This document shows positions 52,806 to 64,000 of a stretch of 64,000 nt of DNA, piece after piece. A program made the translations under genes and the position numbers. The notes beneath the pieces were generated by a model. The model ran no database searches. It saw only the letters and a program-made list of their open reading frames with translations, and was not told the origin of the DNA. This stretch comes from Lolliginicoccus lacisalsi (lineage in GTDB: Bacteria; Actinomycetota; Actinomycetes; Mycobacteriales; Mycobacteriaceae), in contig NZ_JACYWE010000009.1 of NCBI RefSeq assembly GCF_014841105.1, positions 62,001-126,000 of the forward strand, in the 5' to 3' direction. Position 1 is the stretch's first letter. Every line of letters begins with the position of its first letter.

Positions 52806-54980
52806 TCAGGCGTTGGCGGCCTTGTGCTCGCGGCGGCGGCGGTGCAGGATCGGCTCGGTGTAGCCGCTCGGCTGCTTGGTGCCCTCGAGGATGAGCTCGC
52901 GCGCTGCCTCGAAGGCGATGTTGCCGTCGAAATTGGGCGCCATGGGCTTGTAGCTCGAGTCCCCGGCGTTCTGGCGGTCGACGACCTCGGCCATGCGCTG
53001 GAGGCTCTCGTTCACCTGCTCGGTGGTGATGATGCCGTGGCGCAGCCAGTTCGCCAGGGTCTGGCTGGCGATGCGCAGGGTGGCGCGGTCCTCCATGAGG
53101 GCAACATCATTGATGTCGGGAACCTTGGAGACACCCACACCGTGGTCGATCCAGCGGACCACGTAGCCGAGGATGGACTGGCAGTTGTTGTCGACCTCGC
53201 GGGCGACGACGGCGGCGTCCCAGGAATCCGCATCGGCGGCGACGGGAATGGTGAGCAGCGCATCGATGCTGGCCTGCTCGCGCTTCTTCAGCTCGATGTG
53301 CTCGGCGAACACATCCACCTGGTGGTAGTGCATGGCATGCAGGGTGGCGGCGGTCGGGGAAGGCACCCATGCGGTGGTGGCGCCCTGCTTGAGCTGGCCA
53401 GCCTTCTGCTCGACCATCGCGGCCATCAGGTCGGTCATGGCCCACATGCCCTTGCCGATCTGGGCATGGCCGGTCAGGCCGGTGGACAGGCCCGCGTCGA
53501 CATTGTTGTCCTCGTAGGCGGTGAACCACTTCTGCGACTTCTGGTCCGCCTTGGGGACCACGACACCCGCCTCCATGGAGGTGTGGATCTCGTCGCCGGT
53601 GCGGTCGAGGAACCCGGTGTTGATGAACACGACGCGTTCCTGGGCCGCCTCGATGCAGGCGCGCAGGTTGACGCTGGTGCGGCGCTCCTCATCCATGATG
53701 CCGACCTTGAGGGTGTTCTCGGGCAGGTCGAAGATCTGCTCGACGCGGCGGAACAGCTCGACGGTGAACGCGACCTCCTCGGGCCCGTGCATCTTCGGCT
53801 TCACGATGTAGAGCGAGCCGGTGCGGCTGTTCTTCAGCGGGTACTCGCCGCGCAGGCTGTGCAGCCCGGCGAGGGAGGTGATGAGGGCGTCGAGGATGCC
53901 CTCGGGGATCTCGTTGCCCTCGGCGTCGAGGATCGCGTCGGTGGTCATGAGGTGGCCGACATTGCGGACGAACAGCAGCGAGCGGCCGGGCAGGGACAGC
54001 GTGCGGCCGTCGGGAGTGGTGTACTCGCGATCGGGGTTCATCACGCGGGTGAAGGTCTTGCCGTTCTTGCTGACGTCCTCGGAGAGGTCGCCCTTCATCA
54101 GGCCCAGCCAGTTGCGGTAGCCGTTGGTCTTGTCGTCGGCGTCGACCGCGGCGACGGAATCCTCGAAGTCCATGATGGTGGTGATGGCGGACTCGAGGAC
54201 GACGTCCTTGACCCCTGCGGGATCGGTCGAGCCAACGGGGCTCTCGGGATCGAGGAGGATCTCGGCGTGCAGGCCATTGTGCTTGACGAGCAGCGAGGCG
54301 GGGTCGCTGGCGTCGCCGGTGTAGCCGAGGAAGCTGGCGTTCGTGGCGAGCCCGGTGGTGGAGCCGTCCGCGAGGGTGACCACGAGCTTGCCGTCCGCGA
54401 TGGCGTACTTGGTCGAGCCGGCGTGGGAGCCCTCGGCGAGCGGGGCTGCCTGGTCGAGGACGCCGCGGGCGTAGGCGATGACCTTGTCGCCACGGACCTT
54501 GTTGTAGCCGCTGCCCTTCTCCGCGCCGTCATCCTCGGGGATCACATCGGTGCCGTAGAGCGCGTCGTACAGCGAGCCCCAGCGGGCGTTGGCCGCGTTG
54601 ATGGCGAACCGGGCATTGGTGACGGGGACGACGAGCTGTGGCCCGGCGGTCTCCGCGATCTCCTCGTCCACGCCGGAGGTGGAGACGGTGAAGTCCGACG
54701 GGGCGGGCTGCAGGTAGCCGATATCGGTCAGGAACGACTTGTAGGCGGCGGCGTCGAAGCTGTCCTTGTTGTCCGTGTGCCAGGAGTCGATGGTGGCTTG
54801 CAGCTCATCGCGCTGGGCGAGCAGGGTCTTGTTGGTGGGGGCGAGATCGTTGATCACCGATTCAGCGCCCGCCCAGAACGCGTCGACGTCGACGCCGGTC
54901 CCGGGGATGGCTTCCTCCACCACGAAGTCGTACAGAACCTTGGCAACCTGCAGGCTGCCGACGTTCACGCGCTCAGTCAT
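52806..54980 (-). CDS. glcB: Malate synthase G
   Basis: This enzyme condenses glyoxylate with acetyl-CoA to malate in the glyoxylate shunt. The 724-aa product has the G-isoform length and motifs: [55 protein letters not shown], the malate synthase signature [15 protein letters not shown] with [17 protein letters not shown], and [17 protein letters not shown]. It is a single-gene unit with its own terminator. Acetate- or fatty-acid-linked control is expected for the family, but I could not identify an operator. Confidence 0.97.
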   Translation of the reverse strand: MTERVNVGSLQVAKVLYDFVVEEAIPGTGVDVDAFWAGAESVINDLAPTNKTLLAQRDELQATIDSWHTDNKDSFDAAAYKSFLTDIGYLQPAPSDFTVSTSGVDEEIAETAGPQLVVPVTNARFAINAANARWGSLYDALYGTDVIPEDDGAEKGSGYNKVRGDKVIAYARGVLDQAAPLAEGSHAGSTKYAIADGKLVVTLADGSTTGLATNASFLGYTGDASDPASLLVKHNGLHAEILLDPESPVGSTDPAGVKDVVLESAITTIMDFEDSVAAVDADDKTNGYRNWLGLMKGDLSEDVSKNGKTFTRVMNPDREYTTPDGRTLSLPGRSLLFVRNVGHLMTTDAILDAEGNEIPEGILDALITSLAGLHSLRGEYPLKNSRTGSLYIVKPKMHGPEEVAFTVELFRRVEQIFDLPENTLKVGIMDEERRTSVNLRACIEAAQERVVFINTGFLDRTGDEIHTSMEAGVVVPKADQKSQKWFTAYEDNNVDAGLSTGLTGHAQIGKGMWAMTDLMAAMVEQKAGQLKQGATTAWVPSPTAATLHAMHYHQVDVFAEHIELKKREQASIDALLTIPVAADADSWDAAVVAREVDNNCQSILGYVVRWIDHGVGVSKVPDINDVALMEDRATLRIASQTLANWLRHGIITTEQVNESLQRMAEVVDRQNAGDSSYKPMAPNFDGNIAFEAARELILEGTKQPSGYTEPILHRRRREHKAANA

Positions 54981-55132
54981 TCATCGCCTCGCTTCTTCGG
55001 AAAATCGTGTCACGCATGCGCACAACAATGCAGGCCCCGCGTCGTTGCGGCAGCCCTGCAACCACTTTAGGCTACCCGCAGCGTGTTGCCCGAACCACGG
55101 TATCGCCGATCCCCGGCCCCGCGCGAGGCCGG

Positions 55133-56047
55133 TCAGGCGGGCTCGAGGGCCGCGAGCGCTTCCCGGCAGGCCGTGGCGATGCGCTCGCGCAACGGAGCGG
55201 CCCGCTCGGCGAGCCCCTGCTGGAGCCGCACGTACTCGGCGCGCCCGCGCGGTGCTTCCACCTCGATCGGGGGGAGGCCGTGGCCGGACAGGTCATACGG
55301 GCTCGCGCGCATATCGATCTCGCGCGCGGCCAGAGCAAGCTCGAAGCAGTCGAGCAGCAGCTCCGAGGATGTGATCGGCAGCAGCTTGTAGCACCACTTG
55401 TACAAGTCCATGCTGGCATGCACGCAGCCGGGCTGCTCGGCGCGGAGCTGGTCGGCGCGGGAGAGCGCCTGGTCATTGCGGGGCCGCGCCGCGTCGGTGA
55501 AGAAGCGGTACGCGTCGACATGGGTGCAGCGCAGGGGCATCGATTCGACCACGGCATCGGTGCGGTCGTGCCCGAGCCGGAGCGGCACCTGCGCATGCCG
55601 CACGTCGTCGGGGCTGGCGCGATACACCATCGCCCATTCGTGCATGCCGAAGCACGAGAGGCGGGCGGGGCGCGCCGCGGTCCGCTCGATCAGGGCGAGG
55701 ACGAAGCGCACGGTGCGGGCGCGGTGCTCGACGAACGCGGAGGAGACGTGAGCACGACCCTGCTGATCGGTGTGGTAGCCACGCCACCCCGCGTGGGCGG
55801 GAGCGTCCTCGAGTGCGATGCCGATGCCGGGGTGCCAGCGGCGCAACTGGGCTGGCCGCAGGCTGTAGTAGGTGAAGAGGAAATCCCAGACGGGGTGCGC
55901 CTCGCCGCGCTGCTGCCGCGCGCGATGCCGGGCGAGCAGCGCATCGGCGCGCGCGTGGTGGCGCGACTGGCGGGCGTGCCAGGCCTCAACAGGGAGGGAG
56001 CGGTCTGCTGCGGGGGGAGCATGAAGGGCGCGGCGCACACTGCTCAT
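55133..56047 (-). CDS. Conserved actinobacterial protein (often labelled 3-methyladenine DNA glycosylase)
   Basis: This 304-aa protein has unusually conserved Trp/His/Tyr-rich motifs: HPVWDFLFTYYSLRPAQLRRWHPG (about 51-74), CFGMHEWAMVYR (about 131-142), RCTHVDAYRFFTDAARPRN, EQPGCVHASMDLYKWCYKL and DCFELALAAREIDMRASPYDL. I recall related genomes labelling this family 3-methyladenine DNA glycosylase, but I see no helix-hairpin-helix or AAG motif to support that. It has no signal peptide or membrane helix. It lies between glcB and guaB1 as part of a conserved neighbourhood. Confidence 0.6.
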   Translation of the reverse strand: MSSVRRALHAPPAADRSLPVEAWHARQSRHHARADALLARHRARQQRGEAHPVWDFLFTYYSLRPAQLRRWHPGIGIALEDAPAHAGWRGYHTDQQGRAHVSSAFVEHRARTVRFVLALIERTAARPARLSCFGMHEWAMVYRASPDDVRHAQVPLRLGHDRTDAVVESMPLRCTHVDAYRFFTDAARPRNDQALSRADQLRAEQPGCVHASMDLYKWCYKLLPITSSELLLDCFELALAAREIDMRASPYDLSGHGLPPIEVEAPRGRAEYVRLQQGLAERAAPLRERIATACREALAALEPA

Positions 56048-56104
56048 TGTGGCCCGGCCCGGCCCGCGCGGGCCAATCGCGAGCCAGCCTAGAGGGCTGG
56101 AGCG

Positions 56105-56548
56105 CTAGCGAGGGAGGGGGCAGAGGTGCCAGCGGGCAGCGTTCCAGATGGGGAACACCGCAGCGGTGTTGGCCTCGGGGTACTTCGGCCGGGTGTAGTC
56201 GAGGAGATCCTCGATGGTCTTGCCGGACTTGCTGGTGAGGATGCAGGTCTCCAGGGCGATCTTGCTCGTTTCGACGAAGCCGATATCGCGAGCGAACGAT
56301 CCCATGCGCTGCTCGCCGACGAAGCCGTCGAGACCGTCGGCCCAGCGGTTGAAGCCGTACTGCGTGTCGAAGTCGCAGGTGGCCTCGTAGAAGTCCGCGC
56401 ATGTCTGCTGCGAGCCGTTCACGGCGTAGGTGCGGCTCTCCTGCCGCACCTCCGTCGAGTCCGAGCTGTCGATCAGGACGAAGAAAAGAACCGCACCGAT
56501 CGCGATGGCGACGACGGCGGCAATCAGTCCAGCGAGCAAACCCTTCAT
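56105..56548 (-). CDS. Small membrane-anchored secreted protein, DUF732-like
   Basis: This 147-aa protein has one N-terminal membrane helix (about 3-26) and an exported domain with four cysteines (TCADFYEATCDF, LETCILT, HLCPL). The last 60 residues (helix, Cys, then KYPEANTAAVFPIWNAARWHLCP) have the pattern of DUF732 proteins of mycobacteria. The function is unknown. TAGTGT (56555-56560) sits 6 nt before ATG 56548, a leaderless arrangement. Confidence 0.6.
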   Translation of the reverse strand: MKGLLAGLIAAVVAIAIGAVLFFVLIDSSDSTEVRQESRTYAVNGSQQTCADFYEATCDFDTQYGFNRWADGLDGFVGEQRMGSFARDIGFVETSKIALETCILTSKSGKTIEDLLDYTRPKYPEANTAAVFPIWNAARWHLCPLPR

Positions 56549-56619
56549 GGATCCACACTATAACGGTGGCTGCCGCCACCACTGACAAATGCGACGCTTC
56601 GACTGGAGCGGATGCGCAT

Positions 56620-59569
<2,950 letters not shown>

Positions 59570-59664
59570 GATGCGGACTCCTGACTGGGCGAATGCCGGG
59601 CTGGGGGATTCAGGCCTGGGTTCTCGATCCACCTTAGACCGCGCCGGGCGGGGCGTGGGGCCGC

Positions 59665-60621
59665 TCAGGACTCCAGGCCGAACAGCCGGGAGAGCTCGAT
59701 CAGCCAGGGCACCGCAACCGCGAGGGTGGGCCCGATGAGGATCAGCGAGGCCGTGGTGTAGGCCGCGACGGCGGTGGGCGCGTGGTGGGTCTGGCCGGCG
59801 AGCCGTTGCACGCGCAGGAGAGTGGAGATCCCCCCGGCCGCCATTGCTCCCTCCGGGGCGGTGCCCGCTGAGCAGGTCACCAGGGCGCGGGCGAGCGGCG
59901 ATGGGCCCGTGGCGTGGAGCGCTGCATCATCCGCGAGCAGCTCGATGAGCAGGCGCACCGAGCCGAGCGCGGACTTGCTGCGCACGACGCGCGGGAAGGC
60001 CTCGTGCACGGCGGTGAAGGCCTCGAGCACGAGGTCGTGGCGGGCGCGCAGGTGCGCCCGCTCGTGAGCGAGGATCGCCTCGAGCTCGACGGGGGAGAGG
60101 GAGTCGAGCGCGCCCTCGCTGACCACGACGCGCTGGTGCATTCCGGGCAGGCAGTACGCGAGGGGCTCGGCGTGCTCGAGCACGCGCAGGTCGGCGGTGG
60201 TGTAGCGCGACAGCCGCGGATCGCCCTTGCTGAGCAGGTCGACGAGCATCCGGTGGTGGGCGCGACGGCGACGCGTGCGCACCGCGACGCGCACGGTGCT
60301 GTAGGCCAGGCGCGCTCCGATGAGCACCGTGAGGGCGAACACGGCGACGGAGAGCAGCCACAGGGGCAGGCCGAGGACCGCGATCTCCGCTGCGGGGGAG
60401 GTGGTGGGGCGACCGTCGGGGCCGGGCACGAGCAGCATGCTCGCGATGGCGAGGCCGGAGCTGAACGCGGAGAGCACGGCGGCGAGCGCGATGGACTGCC
60501 AGAGGACGAGCGCGGCGCGGGGCGCGCGCAGCGGCCATCGGGCATGGGCGAGGACCGCGGGAATCGGGCCGGCGAGCGCGATGGCGAGGACCGCGAACGC
60601 GATGGCGGTCGTCCCGATCAT
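59665..60621 (-). CDS. M56 (BlaR1-like) membrane metalloprotease
   Basis: This 318-aa protein has about four membrane helices and the zinc-protease motif AILAHERAHLRARHD (HERAH, about residues 193-197). It corresponds to the protease half of BlaR1/MecR1 and has no C-terminal beta-lactam sensor domain. It matches Rv1845c by position. It probably inactivates the BlaI-type repressor encoded just upstream in response to an unknown signal. GAGGGAC precedes ATG 60621. Confidence 0.88.
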   Translation of the reverse strand: MIGTTAIAFAVLAIALAGPIPAVLAHARWPLRAPRAALVLWQSIALAAVLSAFSSGLAIASMLLVPGPDGRPTTSPAAEIAVLGLPLWLLSVAVFALTVLIGARLAYSTVRVAVRTRRRRAHHRMLVDLLSKGDPRLSRYTTADLRVLEHAEPLAYCLPGMHQRVVVSEGALDSLSPVELEAILAHERAHLRARHDLVLEAFTAVHEAFPRVVRSKSALGSVRLLIELLADDAALHATGPSPLARALVTCSAGTAPEGAMAAGGISTLLRVQRLAGQTHHAPTAVAAYTTASLILIGPTLAVAVPWLIELSRLFGLES

Positions 60622-60711
60622 GCTTGTCCCTCGATCGTTGATGGTGCGGGTGGGCGGCGTCCTGTGCTACCAGTGTGCCCGCGCGGGGTCGATTGGGAAA
60701 GCCCGGCCTGG

Positions 60712-61119
60712 CTAGTTGCGCTGGCCGCGGGCCCGCCCGCTGCCCTGCTGGTCGCGCTCCTCGAGCGCGGCGAGGGCCTGGCGGAGCGCATCTGCCTCGG
60801 TGGCGTCGACGCGCTCGACGAAGTGCACGAGCGCGGCGGCGCGACCCCCGGATTCCACGGCCTGCTTGAGCGCATCGACCATCAGCTCGGCGACAAGCTC
60901 CTCGCGGGCATTGACCGGGGCGTAGCGATAGGCGCGCTCCTCGCGCTCCTGGGCGACGAGATTCTTCTTCGCGAGCCGCTGGAGCACGGTCATCACCGTG
61001 GTGTAGGCCAGTGCCCGGTGCTGCGAGAGGGCCTCGTGGACCTGGCGCACGGTCTGGGGCTCGGGCATGGACCAGAGGTGGTCCATGACTGCCCGCTCGA
61101 GTTCTCCAAGACCTGCCAT
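60712..61119 (-). CDS. BlaI/MecI-family transcriptional repressor
   Basis: Residues 1-80 of this 135-aa protein form the winged helix: GLGELERAVMDHLWSMPEPQTVRQVHEALSQHRALAYTTVMTVLQRLAKKNLVAQ. The C-terminal helix mediates dimerisation. It matches Rv1846c by position. ATG 61119 is 7 nt after TAGAAT (61127-61132), so the mRNA is probably leaderless. A symmetrical operator-like site lies just upstream (61156-61173), fitting autorepression. The M56 protease gene follows after 90 bp. Confidence 0.9.
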   Translation of the reverse strand: MAGLGELERAVMDHLWSMPEPQTVRQVHEALSQHRALAYTTVMTVLQRLAKKNLVAQEREERAYRYAPVNAREELVAELMVDALKQAVESGGRAAALVHFVERVDATEADALRQALAALEERDQQGSGRARGQRN

Positions 61120-61155
61120 TCCGCCAATTCTACTGGTAGCACGACCATGGCCGCT

Positions 61156-61173
61156 ACTACGAGTGGTCGTAGT
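61156..61173. promoter_or_regulatory. Probable BlaI-type operator upstream of blaI
   Basis: ACTACGA-GTGG-TCGTAGT is a perfect 7-bp inverted repeat 37 bp before the blaI start. A smaller palindrome CTAC-TG-GTAG (61130-61139) overlaps the -10 box. TAC/GTA-bearing symmetrical sites are typical of BlaI/MecI targets. Confidence 0.6.
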
Positions 61174-61184
61174 CACCTTCAGGG

Positions 61185-62024
61185 TCACGCGCGGGCCGGT
61201 TGCTTCTCGCTGCCGGCGAGCCCCGCATGCACATGGCGCGTGCCGATGGGCACGATCAGCGGGGCATCGGAGGCGGGATCCTCGATCACCGCCGCGCGCA
61301 GGCCGAACGCCTCGTCGAGCAGGGCCGGGGTGATCACCTCCCGCGGCGCGCCCGAGGCGATGATCCGGCCCGCCTTCATGACCACGAGGTGATCGCTATA
61401 CCGCACCGCGAGGTTCAGGTCATGCAGCACCATCACCACGGTGCGGCCCATCTCGTCGTGCAACCGGTCCACGAGATCGAGCACATCGAGCGCGTGCGAC
61501 AGATCGAGGTAGGTCGTGGGCTCGTCGAGCAGCAGGATGTCGGTGCCCTGCGCGAGCGCCATCGAGATCCACACCCGTTGCCGCTGCCCGCCAGAGAGCT
61601 CATCGACGGGGCGGTCGGCGAGCTCGGTGATGCCCGTCAGCTCCAGCGCCGCGGCGACCACGTGCTCATCGTCGGCGGACCATTGGCGCATCCAGGACTG
61701 GTGGGGGTGGCGCCCGCGCGCGACCAGGTCGGCCACGGCCAGCCCCTCGGGCGCGATCGGGGCCTGCGGGAGCAGCCCCACCAGGCGCGCGACTTCCTTG
61801 GTGCGCAGCGAATGAATGGAGCGCCCATCGAGGATGACGCTTCCCTCGCGCGGCTTGAGGAGCCGACCGAGCGCCCGGAGCAAGGTGGACTTGCCACAGC
61901 CGTTGGGCCCGATGATCGTTGTCACCCCGCCCTGCGGGATCTCGAGGTCGAGCCCCTCGACGATGAGGCGATCGCCGTAGCCGAGCGTCACATTGCTGGC
62001 ATGGAGCCGTGCCGTCGTGCTCAT
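61185..62024 (-). CDS. Siderophore/heme-type ABC importer ATPase (FepC/FecE-like)
   Basis: This 279-aa ABC ATPase has Walker A GPNGCGKST (about 39-47), signature LSGGQRQRVWISMAL, Walker B ILLLDEPTTYLDL and H-loop VMVLHDLN. The VGLLPQAPIAPEGLAVADLVARGRHPHQSW segment is characteristic of the ferric-siderophore (FecE/FhuC) group. Its ATG overlaps the stop of the permease gene (ATGA), so the importer genes form one operon reading leftwards. The substrate-binding lipoprotein is not in the window. Confidence 0.9.
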   Translation of the reverse strand: MSTTARLHASNVTLGYGDRLIVEGLDLEIPQGGVTTIIGPNGCGKSTLLRALGRLLKPREGSVILDGRSIHSLRTKEVARLVGLLPQAPIAPEGLAVADLVARGRHPHQSWMRQWSADDEHVVAAALELTGITELADRPVDELSGGQRQRVWISMALAQGTDILLLDEPTTYLDLSHALDVLDLVDRLHDEMGRTVVMVLHDLNLAVRYSDHLVVMKAGRIIASGAPREVITPALLDEAFGLRAAVIEDPASDAPLIVPIGTRHVHAGLAGSEKQPARA

Positions 62025-63157
62025 GCTGTCACCTTGCGATTGGTGCGGACGAGGAGGTAGAGCAGGAACGGGACACCGAGGGCGGCGGTGACGATGCCGG
62101 CGGGCAGCTCCACCGGCAGCATGGTGCGGGCGGTGATATCCGCGGCCAGCACAAGGGCGGCGCCGACCAGCCCGGAAGCGAGCAACGGCGGCCCGGGGGA
62201 GCGCAGCAGCCGCAGCGCGACCTGGGGGGCCATCAGGCCCACGAAGCCGATCGGGCCGGCCGCGGCGACGCTCGCGGCGGCCAGGCCCACCGCGCTCAGG
62301 AGCAGAACGGCCTGCGTGCCATTCACCCGGGCACCGAGTGCTCGGGCGGTCTCGTCGCCAAGGCGCAGCACGTTGACGCTCGAGGCGGCGGCGAGGGCGA
62401 CGCCGCTGAACGCGGCGGTCGCGGCGAGCATCGGGACGAAGTGCCGCCAGTCACGCCCATTGAGGGAGCCGACGAGCCACGCCTGGGCCTGGGCGACGTC
62501 GTTGATGTCGGACTTGATAAGCATCCAGTAGACCAGCGCCTGGCAGATCGCGGTGATCGCGATGCCGATGAGGATCAGCCGGAATCCATCGACGCCGCCC
62601 TTCCACGCGAGCGCGTACAGGATGACCGCGGTGACCAGGCCGCCGATGAGCGCGGCTAGTGGCAGGCCGACCGAGCCGAGCCTGGAGAGCACCACCCCGG
62701 TGGACCCCCCCGTGAGCACGATCACGGCCACCGCGGTGACCGACGCCCCGGAACTGATGCCGAGGATATCGGGGCTGGCCAGGCCGTTGCGCGTCAGCGA
62801 CTGGGTGATCGCGCCGGCGAGGCCGAGGGAGAAGCCGACCACCACGCCCACGAGGGAGCGGGGCAGCCGCAGGTCGATGACGATGAACTGCTCGAGGTTG
62901 TCGCCGCCGCCGAGCAGGACGCGGGCGACGTCGGCGAGGGAGAGGGGAAAGTCGCCCCGGCCGATGTTGATGCCCATCAGCAGCACGATCACCATCGCGA
63001 GCAGGGTGCTCACGATGATCATCCGTGGGCGCAGCACGAAGGAGCTGCCCGCGATGCGCAGGGAGGGCCGCGAGGGCACGACGCGAACGGAGGGATCGAC
63101 GTAGCTGGTGATATCGCGGGCGGTGGTAGCGGGCTGGGTGGTAGCGGGCTGGGTCAT
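62021..63157 (-). CDS. FecCD-type ABC importer permease (second)
   Basis: This 378-aa membrane protein of the BtuC/FecCD family has about ten helices. IDLRLPRSLVGVVVGFSLGLAGAITQSLTRNGLASPDILGISSGAS and GFVGLMAPQVALRLL are family signatures, and the latter contacts the ATPase. The cytosolic N-terminus has a duplicated TQPAT (15-bp DNA repeat at 63123-63152). I chose ATG 63157, which leaves a normal family length; it is 14 bp after the stop of the first permease gene. Confidence 0.9.
   Translation of the reverse strand: MTQPATTQPATTARDITSYVDPSVRVVPSRPSLRIAGSSFVLRPRMIIVSTLLAMVIVLLMGINIGRGDFPLSLADVARVLLGGGDNLEQFIVIDLRLPRSLVGVVVGFSLGLAGAITQSLTRNGLASPDILGISSGASVTAVAVIVLTGGSTGVVLSRLGSVGLPLAALIGGLVTAVILYALAWKGGVDGFRLILIGIAITAICQALVYWMLIKSDINDVAQAQAWLVGSLNGRDWRHFVPMLAATAAFSGVALAAASSVNVLRLGDETARALGARVNGTQAVLLLSAVGLAAASVAAAGPIGFVGLMAPQVALRLLRSPGPPLLASGLVGAALVLAADITARTMLPVELPAGIVTAALGVPFLLYLLVRTNRKVTA
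63123..63152. repeat. 15-bp tandem duplication in the permease N-terminus
   Basis: GTGGTAGCGGGCTGG is present twice in a row and doubles TQPAT in the protein without shifting the frame. Confidence 0.9.
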
Positions 63158-63171
63158 CGGGGGCTCGGTCC

Positions 63172-64000
63172 TCACAGGCTCACCAGCTTCCGTCGGCGCA
63201 CCAGCGCGATGAAGAACGGTCCGCCGACGAGGGCGAGCACGATGCCGAGCTGTAGCTCGCTCGGGCGGACCACGATGCGGCCGAGCACGTCGGCCGAGAG
63301 GATGAGGATCGCGCCGCACAGGCCGGAGAACGGAACGATCCATTTGTAGTCGGGGCCGGTGATGGCGCGCGCGATGTGCGGCACCACGAGGCCGAGGAAA
63401 GCGATGACGCCGCACGCTGCGGTCGCCGCGCCGGCAAGGAGGGTGATCGCGAGGATGCCCGCGACGCGGGTCAGCGCGATGTTGGTGCCGAGCGAGCGCG
63501 CCATGTCGTCGCCAAGGCTCAGGAGGTTGAGGCCCGGGGTGCTGGCCCGCGCGATCGCGAGTCCCACGATGATGAACGGCAGCACTTGCAGCAGCACGTC
63601 GAGCCCGCGCCCCGCGACCGAGCCGACGTTCCAGAAGCGGTAGGCATCGAGGGACGCGCGGTCGAGCAGGACTACGGCGTTGGTCATGGCGGTGAGGAAG
63701 GCGCCCACGGCCACGCCCGCGAGGGGCAGGGTGAGCGGGCTCGCGCCGCCCTTGCCGATGGAGGCGATGCCAAACACAACGATCGTGGTCAGGAAGGCCC
63801 CGAGGAAGGCGAACCATACGTACTCGCTGGGCGAGCCGAGCCGGAACAGGTAGACGGCGAGCACGACGGCGAACGCCGCGCCGGGGATGACGCCGAGTAT
63901 CCCGGGGTCCGCGAGGGGGTTGCGGGTGTGGCCCTGGATCAGCGCGCCAGCGACGCCGATGGCGATGCCGACAGTGATCGCGAGGAGCGTGCGGGGCACG
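63172..64000 (-). CDS. FecCD-type ABC importer permease (first), truncated by window end
   Basis: The visible 275 residues match the FecCD permease family from the first conserved segment (PRTLLAITVGIAIGVAGALIQGHTRNPLADPGILGVIPGA) through GDDMARSLGTNIALTRVAGI and AFLGLVVPHIARAITGPDYK to the C-terminus. The N-terminal helix and start codon lie beyond base 64000. It pairs with the next permease to form a heterodimeric channel for a ferric siderophore or heme; which one cannot be told. Confidence 0.9.
   Translation of the reverse strand, partial: VPRTLLAITVGIAIGVAGALIQGHTRNPLADPGILGVIPGAAFAVVLAVYLFRLGSPSEYVWFAFLGAFLTTIVVFGIASIGKGGASPLTLPLAGVAVGAFLTAMTNAVVLLDRASLDAYRFWNVGSVAGRGLDVLLQVLPFIIVGLAIARASTPGLNLLSLGDDMARSLGTNIALTRVAGILAITLLAGAATAACGVIAFLGLVVPHIARAITGPDYKWIVPFSGLCGAILILSADVLGRIVVRPSELQLGIVLALVGGPFFIALVRRRKLVSL

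Noticed and set aside
52824-55070. 748-codon open frame on the plus strand
   Set aside because: It is antisense to glcB and has no recognisable motif; its composition mirrors the codon bias of the real gene.
54981-55132. GlxR/CRP-type operator upstream of glcB
   Set aside because: TGTGCGCATGCGTGACA resembles the consensus only loosely, and the half-site spacing and symmetry do not fit.

Overview
The window is chromosomal DNA of a very GC-rich actinobacterium, most probably of the Mycobacteriales (Mycobacterium/Corynebacterium/Dietzia relatives). The evidence is gene content and order. The thiL, ung, DAK2, recG, pyc, rsmD, coaD, Wag31-like, YceD, rnc, mutM, OsmC, acyP, smc series and the pgsA2, DUF881, sbp, DUF881, gcvH, garA, ftsR, DUF151, MerR, gcvP, glcB, guaB1, gnd, blaR, blaI series both follow the order I recall from M. 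tuberculosis H37Rv (about Rv2980 to Rv2922c, and Rv1822 to Rv1846c). Here the two series are joined end to end at about 42.0 kb. The GarA/OdhI protein with its ETTSVFRAD motif is typical of this order. I found no rRNA, tRNA, CRISPR array or transposase gene. I cannot name the genus.

Layout. 1-3.0 kb: the end of a copper-type P-ATPase, a secreted serine-hydrolase-like lipoprotein, DUF3515 and thiL. 3.0-20.7 kb: accessory genes lying between thiL and ung, which are neighbours in M. tuberculosis. They comprise a multicopper oxidase, small enzymes, an MFS exporter, a phospholipase-D-like enzyme and a surface-glycan set (sulfotransferase-like protein, Wzm/Wzt ABC exporter with a glycan-binding tail, two bifunctional glycosyltransferases with opposite domain order, and a third glycosyltransferase of lower GC). 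20.7-42.0 kb: housekeeping genes for DNA repair, anaplerosis, CoA, RNase III and SMC. They are interrupted by a 0.68-kb repeat-rich intergenic patch at 30.2-30.9 kb and by two accessory genes (a PD-(D/E)XK-like ORF and a Baeyer-Villiger-type monooxygenase). 42.0-51.3 kb: membrane and cell-division genes, then the glycine-cleavage genes gcvH and gcvP, the latter behind a tandem glycine riboswitch. 51.5-61.1 kb: a minus-strand run with glcB, guaB1, gnd and blaR/blaI. 61.2-64 kb: a siderophore/heme-type ABC importer that runs off the end.

The most unusual signal is not a gene. A 67-bp palindromic element occurs three times (1288-1354 on minus, 37002-37068 and 51399-51465 on plus). Each copy lies 64-80 nt past the stop codon of a gene and in the same orientation relative to that gene, so it looks like a mobile or recruited 3'-end RNA hairpin. 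A second, 39-bp palindrome family has two copies at 30.3 and 30.7 kb. Other points of note are many starts placed 6-7 nt behind a TANNNT box (leaderless transcripts), a spot of about 30% GC at 47.3-47.4 kb, and an RNase HI with an unexplained N-terminal half.
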